DNA of 64,000 bases from Diplonema japonicum (taxonomy: Eukaryota > Euglenozoa > Diplonemea > Diplonemida > Diplonemidae), in NCBI GenBank assembly GCA_964019335.1, contig OZ025665.1:248001-312000 (forward strand), given 5' to 3'. The notes beneath the pieces were generated by a model. The model made no database searches. It saw only the letters and a program-made list of their open reading frames with translations, and was not told the origin of the DNA. Shown piece by piece: positions 60,919 to 64,000 of this stretch (position 1 is the stretch's first letter; every line of letters begins with the position of its first letter). The translations under genes were made by a program, and so were the position numbers.

Positions 60919-61000
60919 GGCGAGATGGCCGAGCGGTCTAAGGCGTTGCGTTAAGGCCGCAATCTCTTCGGAGGCGTGGGTTCAAACCCCACTCTCGTCA
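60919..61000 (+). tRNA. tRNA-Leu (AAG)
   Basis: 82-nt class II tRNA: acceptor GGCGAGA/TCTCGTC, anticodon stem TTGCG/CGCAA with loop TTAAGGC, variable arm ATCTCTTCGGAGGC, and T arm GTGGG-TTCAAAC-CCCAC. T6 terminator at 61002-61007. The tail of element Q ends 7 bp upstream. Confidence 0.95.
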
Positions 61001-61120
61001 CTTTTTTACGTTCTCCCGTTGATCAGGAAAAGGCCAAAATACCGGACACAAGCCGCAAATTTGCAAAGAAAAGAAAAGAAACATGTCCAGATACCTTGTT
61101 TCCACCCGTTTCAGTTGTCC

Positions 61121-61193
61121 GGGGGTGTAGCTCAAATGGTAGAGCGCTCGCTTAGCATGCGAGAGGTAGAGGGATCGATGCCCTCCATCTCCA
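61121..61193 (+). tRNA. tRNA-Ala (AGC)
   Basis: 73 nt: acceptor GGGGGTG/CATCTCC with two G-T pairs, D arm GCTC...GAGC, anticodon stem CTCGC/GCGAG with loop TTAGCAT, and T arm with GATCGAT. The T stem is AGAGG/CCCTC, weaker than in the other tRNAs. A T-run (61196-61208) terminates it. The only tRNA in the window without a retrotransposon at its 5' side; tRNA-Leu lies 120 bp upstream. Confidence 0.9.
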
Positions 61194-61208
61194 TCTTTTT
61201 TTTTTCCC

Positions 61209-61443
61209 AGGTCAAACTTTAGAAGTGTCTAATTTTTGTGTTTGTTCTTTTCTTCTCTCCCATTTGACATCATTTCAGTGTGGAGCCACTTCATGGATGT
61301 AAGCGCTTGACCACACAATGTTCACTTGTCGAATACAATGCTGTGGCGTGGGTGTGGACAGACTTGACAAAGGCAAAACTGCATCTTACGATGCGCCACC
61401 ACCTTGACAGCGATAAAACCGCAAAACCTTATGTCCGTCCGTT
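61209..61443. other. Spacer between tRNA-Ala and element H
   Basis: 235 bp, no ORF and no cloverleaf seen. T-rich at its left part. Confidence 0.5.
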
Positions 61444-61479
61444 TCAGTTGAAGAAGAGGCCTGCGACACCGCCCTCCCC

Positions 61480-63118
61480 ATGTCGGACTCTGACACCGAC
61501 GAGAACACGGCCCCCGCTCCCGCACCGGCCCCAGAGCCTCGCTGGGATCTGGTCCCCGACACGTGGGACGCCCCCATCTACACCAACACTGCTCCCCCTG
61601 AGGAGGTGCCCCGCGCCGTCGTCGCTCTCGACGACCTCCAGCAGGTGGACGCGATTCGCACTGCGAGGCCCACGGCCTCCCTGACCTTCGTCCTCTTGAC
61701 GGAGGTTGCCGGTTCGACCACCCCATGCACCGTCATCGTGCTCGCCGGCCAGCGTGTCGTGCACAAGGCCGTGCACACCTTCTCGGTCGGGTCGAACCCC
61801 CCCTCCTACACCCCACTCGCTTCTTTCGATGGCGGCTCTGAGGTAGTGTACGTCAGCGTGAAAGCTGACAGCGTGAACGCGGCGAAGGCCAGGGTTCGGG
61901 ACCTCGTCGCGACCCAGGGCGTGGCGGTGGAGGAGCAGGCGATCTTCCGCCCGAAGAAGATCGACGGGAACGAGCCGCGGGCGCGTCACTGGAGCCACGA
62001 GGTGGGCCTGCGGCTCCCGGCGGCATCCGTCCATGCGGTACTCCGGGCCTCGGGCGACGGCTGCATGGTCAGGACGACCGAGCGGCGCGGGGGGTACACC
62101 TACGTGCCCATCGTAGCGGAGGGGAGGGCGGAGGCCTTCCAGCTGGCGAAGGCACTGGGCGGGTTGTCCCTGGGGGTGGCCCATCGCAAGGGTTGGACCG
62201 TGAGGTGCCTGCCGGAGACGGAGCAGCGTCTGAGGGAGGCCCTCGCCAAGCAGAGGACAAAGCGACGGTACCTGCTCACCGGAGCCCCGCTGTCTGTTAC
62301 CAGGGCAGCCTTCGACGGGATGATGGACCACATCGGTTGGAAGCCGTCGTCCATCATCCGACGCTCTGACACGGCGTTCCAGGGCACGAGGCAACTCGTG
62401 TTCTTCATCGTCGCCGACGCCCCGCCCCCCAAGGCCAGGACATGGCTCTTCGGCTCTCGTCTCGTTCGACTGCACGACGCGGAGGACCACCCGAGCGTCA
62501 CGCTCCCGCCCCGCACCAACAAGAAGGCTCCACCCGCGGCTCGGACGCCGGTTGCGGCAACCACGGCCCAGACGCCGACGCCGGCCCCTGGCCCCACGGT
62601 GCAGTCCACAGGGCTGCCGAGCACCAATCCGGTCATCTCCACCGAGCTCTGTTGCCCCTCCGCCACTTGGCACTGTGACTCCGGTCTCCTCTGCGGCTTC
62701 CCCGACCACGACAACTCCCCGTGACTCCCAGAAGAAGAATCCCGCACCGGAACCTGAGGTCCCGGCGCTCCTCGCGCTGATCCAGTCGATGCAGGCGACC
62801 ATCGACGGTCTGCAGGCGACGGTCCGCGACCTCCAGGAGAAGATGGCAGCGTCACTTGGCGCGCCGGCGTCATCTGCAGACGGAGCTGGGCGGACGGCAG
62901 TTGCTGGGAAGGGCAAGGGCGGCAAGGCTGGGTCCAAGGCAGGGACGAAGGGGCACCAGGCGCAGGGCGTAAGCACGCCAGGCCCCTACCCGACATCGAC
63001 GGAGCAAGGGGGCGGAAGGGGACGCGCCCAGTCGCTGGCTGGCGACTCTGCTTCCCCCAACGGGGCCGGCCGTGGACGGGCAGCCTCTGTGGGCCCGGCC
63101 CCCGCCCCTGCCAATTGA
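61480..63118 (+). pseudogene. Element H ORF1 (frameshifted)
   Basis: ATG at 61480. It lacks the Ala/Glu/Lys coiled coil of G and starts almost at the conserved domain (LVPDTWDAPIYTN near residue 28). The domain is intact through MDHIGWKPSSIIRR and QLVFFIVADAPPP. Near 62640 one base is out of register (frame 1 ends at 62724). The other frame carries on with SSVAPPPLGTVTPV, a short coiled coil (LIQSMQATIDGLQATVRDLQ) and a basic tail to 63118. Confidence 0.85.
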
Positions 63119-63259
63119 AGGGGTCCCGCTGAGCAGGGGGGGCGTCAGATCGACGACCACGCCCCCTCTCCTGGTCTCCCGCGCATACAGCCGAGGAGAC
63201 ACCTTCCACATCACTTGTACGACGTCCTCCCTTCCTTGATCCCTTCCTTACTTGAACGG

Positions 63260-64000
63260 ATGTCGGCCAGGGACCTGCTGGGGCTGCTTGGGCTGGTTGA
63301 GACGAACCCCGGTCCACCTAAGAAGCTCCCACCCCCGAAGCCGAAGGGACTCAGGGTCCTGTCCTGGAACTGCAACGGTCTTGCCGCCAAGTGGTCAACC
63401 GTGTCCTACCACGCTGTCCTACTGACGCTGGATATCATTATGATCCAGGAGACACACCTTAGGGAGGGGCATGAGACACCATACCTGCCTGGATACACGT
63501 CCTACAGGAGGGACCGCACAACACCGGTGACGGACGGCTCTGCGACGAGAGGCGGTGGTGTCATCACGTATGTCCGTGACTGCCTTGCCTCGGAGGAAGC
63601 TCCTTTCGTACTCCCTGAAGGTGACAGTGTCACCGAGCGATTAGACGTGAGGATCTCCTGTGTGAAGCGCGTCCCGGTCACCCTCTCCAACGTGTACCTC
63701 ACGCCTGTGAGTATAAGCAGAGGGACAAGGGACCCCGAGTACCTACGGCCGGGCAGCCTACCTGTGGGGAAGAACACGATCGTTGCTGGCGACTTCAACG
63801 CACACCACAGCTCTTGGGATGCCAAGGTGACAACGCCCAACGAAAGGGGGAACGTGGTCAGGGACTGGCTTGACACCCACGGCTACACGGTCTACAACAA
63901 CCGTGACGAGCCGACGCGGGACTCACCGCCATGCGTTCTGGACCTGGTGGTGGGACGTTGTGCGGAACTGGAGCCGAGGACGTTGGGGACGTGGGGCTCT
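63260..64000 (+). CDS. Element H ORF2, N-terminal part (endonuclease)
   Basis: ATG at 63260, open to the right edge. Residues 12-19 are LVETNPGP (2A-like, NPGP at 63305-63316). The AP endonuclease shows VLSWNCNGLAAKW, MIQETHL, VAGDFNAHHSSWD and the start of the GTWGS motif. RT and RNase H would follow outside the window. Confidence 0.92.
   Translation, partial: MSARDLLGLLGLVETNPGPPKKLPPPKPKGLRVLSWNCNGLAAKWSTVSYHAVLLTLDIIMIQETHLREGHETPYLPGYTSYRRDRTTPVTDGSATRGGGVITYVRDCLASEEAPFVLPEGDSVTERLDVRISCVKRVPVTLSNVYLTPVSISRGTRDPEYLRPGSLPVGKNTIVAGDFNAHHSSWDAKVTTPNERGNVVRDWLDTHGYTVYNNRDEPTRDSPPCVLDLVVGRCAELEPRTLGTWGS

Larger units (their letters stand above)
61444..64000 (+). mobile_element. Element H: family 1 non-LTR retrotransposon running off the right edge
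   Basis: ORF1 (N-terminal part missing), a 141-nt spacer with the same layout as in G, and the start of ORF2. About 80 percent similar to G by eye. The 5' border is placed only approximately near 61444. Confidence 0.85.

Noticed and set aside
61444-62976. Minus-strand 510-codon ORF opposite the ORF1 of H
   Set aside because: Composition is that of an antisense frame, and the plus frame carries the conserved ORF1 domain.

Overview
The window looks like nuclear DNA of a compact, intron-poor, GC-rich protist, probably flagellated. Evidence: five long uninterrupted genes on one strand with gaps as short as 55 nt, an IQ-motif protein and a MORN-repeat protein of eukaryotic type, eukaryotic tRNA genes with oligo-T Pol III terminators, and several non-LTR retrotransposon families. 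The lineage cannot be fixed from the sequence; an excavate-type flagellate would fit.

Region 1 (1-19,354) is a unidirectional gene block, all on the minus strand. In transcription order it holds a 2377-aa protein with an N-terminal P-loop GTPase-like domain and a C-terminal SecA-type ATPase motor, a TPR-like repeat protein, a secreted sulfatase, a MORN-repeat protein, and a giant multi-IQ protein. The IQ protein changes frame near 760 and runs off the left edge. Homopolymer-rich and tandem-repeat spacers lie at 6.6-7.7 kb and 11.4-12.2 kb.

Region 2 (19.4-64 kb) is an array of non-LTR retrotransposons with six tRNA genes: Met-CAT, Glu-CTC, Ser-GCT, Ile-AAT, Leu-AAG and Ala-AGC. The elements encode an AP endonuclease, reverse transcriptase, RNase H and a C-terminal CCHC finger, and at least three families can be separated. 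Family 1 has a poly(A) tail (copies A, C, E, F, G, H, M; K is a distant relative). Family 2 has a (TTA)n tail and an ORF1 with a coiled-coil (B, B', P, Q). Family 3 has a (TTA)n tail after a GTGGAATA-like end (I, J, D, N and small scraps). Three families carry a 2A-like NPGP motif at the start of ORF2.

The main observation is positional. Five of six tRNA genes have a retrotransposon 3' end within about 5-20 bp of their 5' end, in the same orientation as the tRNA. Behind each newest insertion lie older co-oriented elements, head to tail. Target-site duplications of A and C include the first bases of the tRNA gene. This indicates repeated insertion at tRNA 5' flanks, analogous to but apparently distinct from the TRE5 elements of Dictyostelium. 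A remnant of a piggyBac-type transposase lies between tRNA-Met and tRNA-Glu. Most copies are 5'-truncated or broken; B ORF2 and the visible part of H ORF2 look open.
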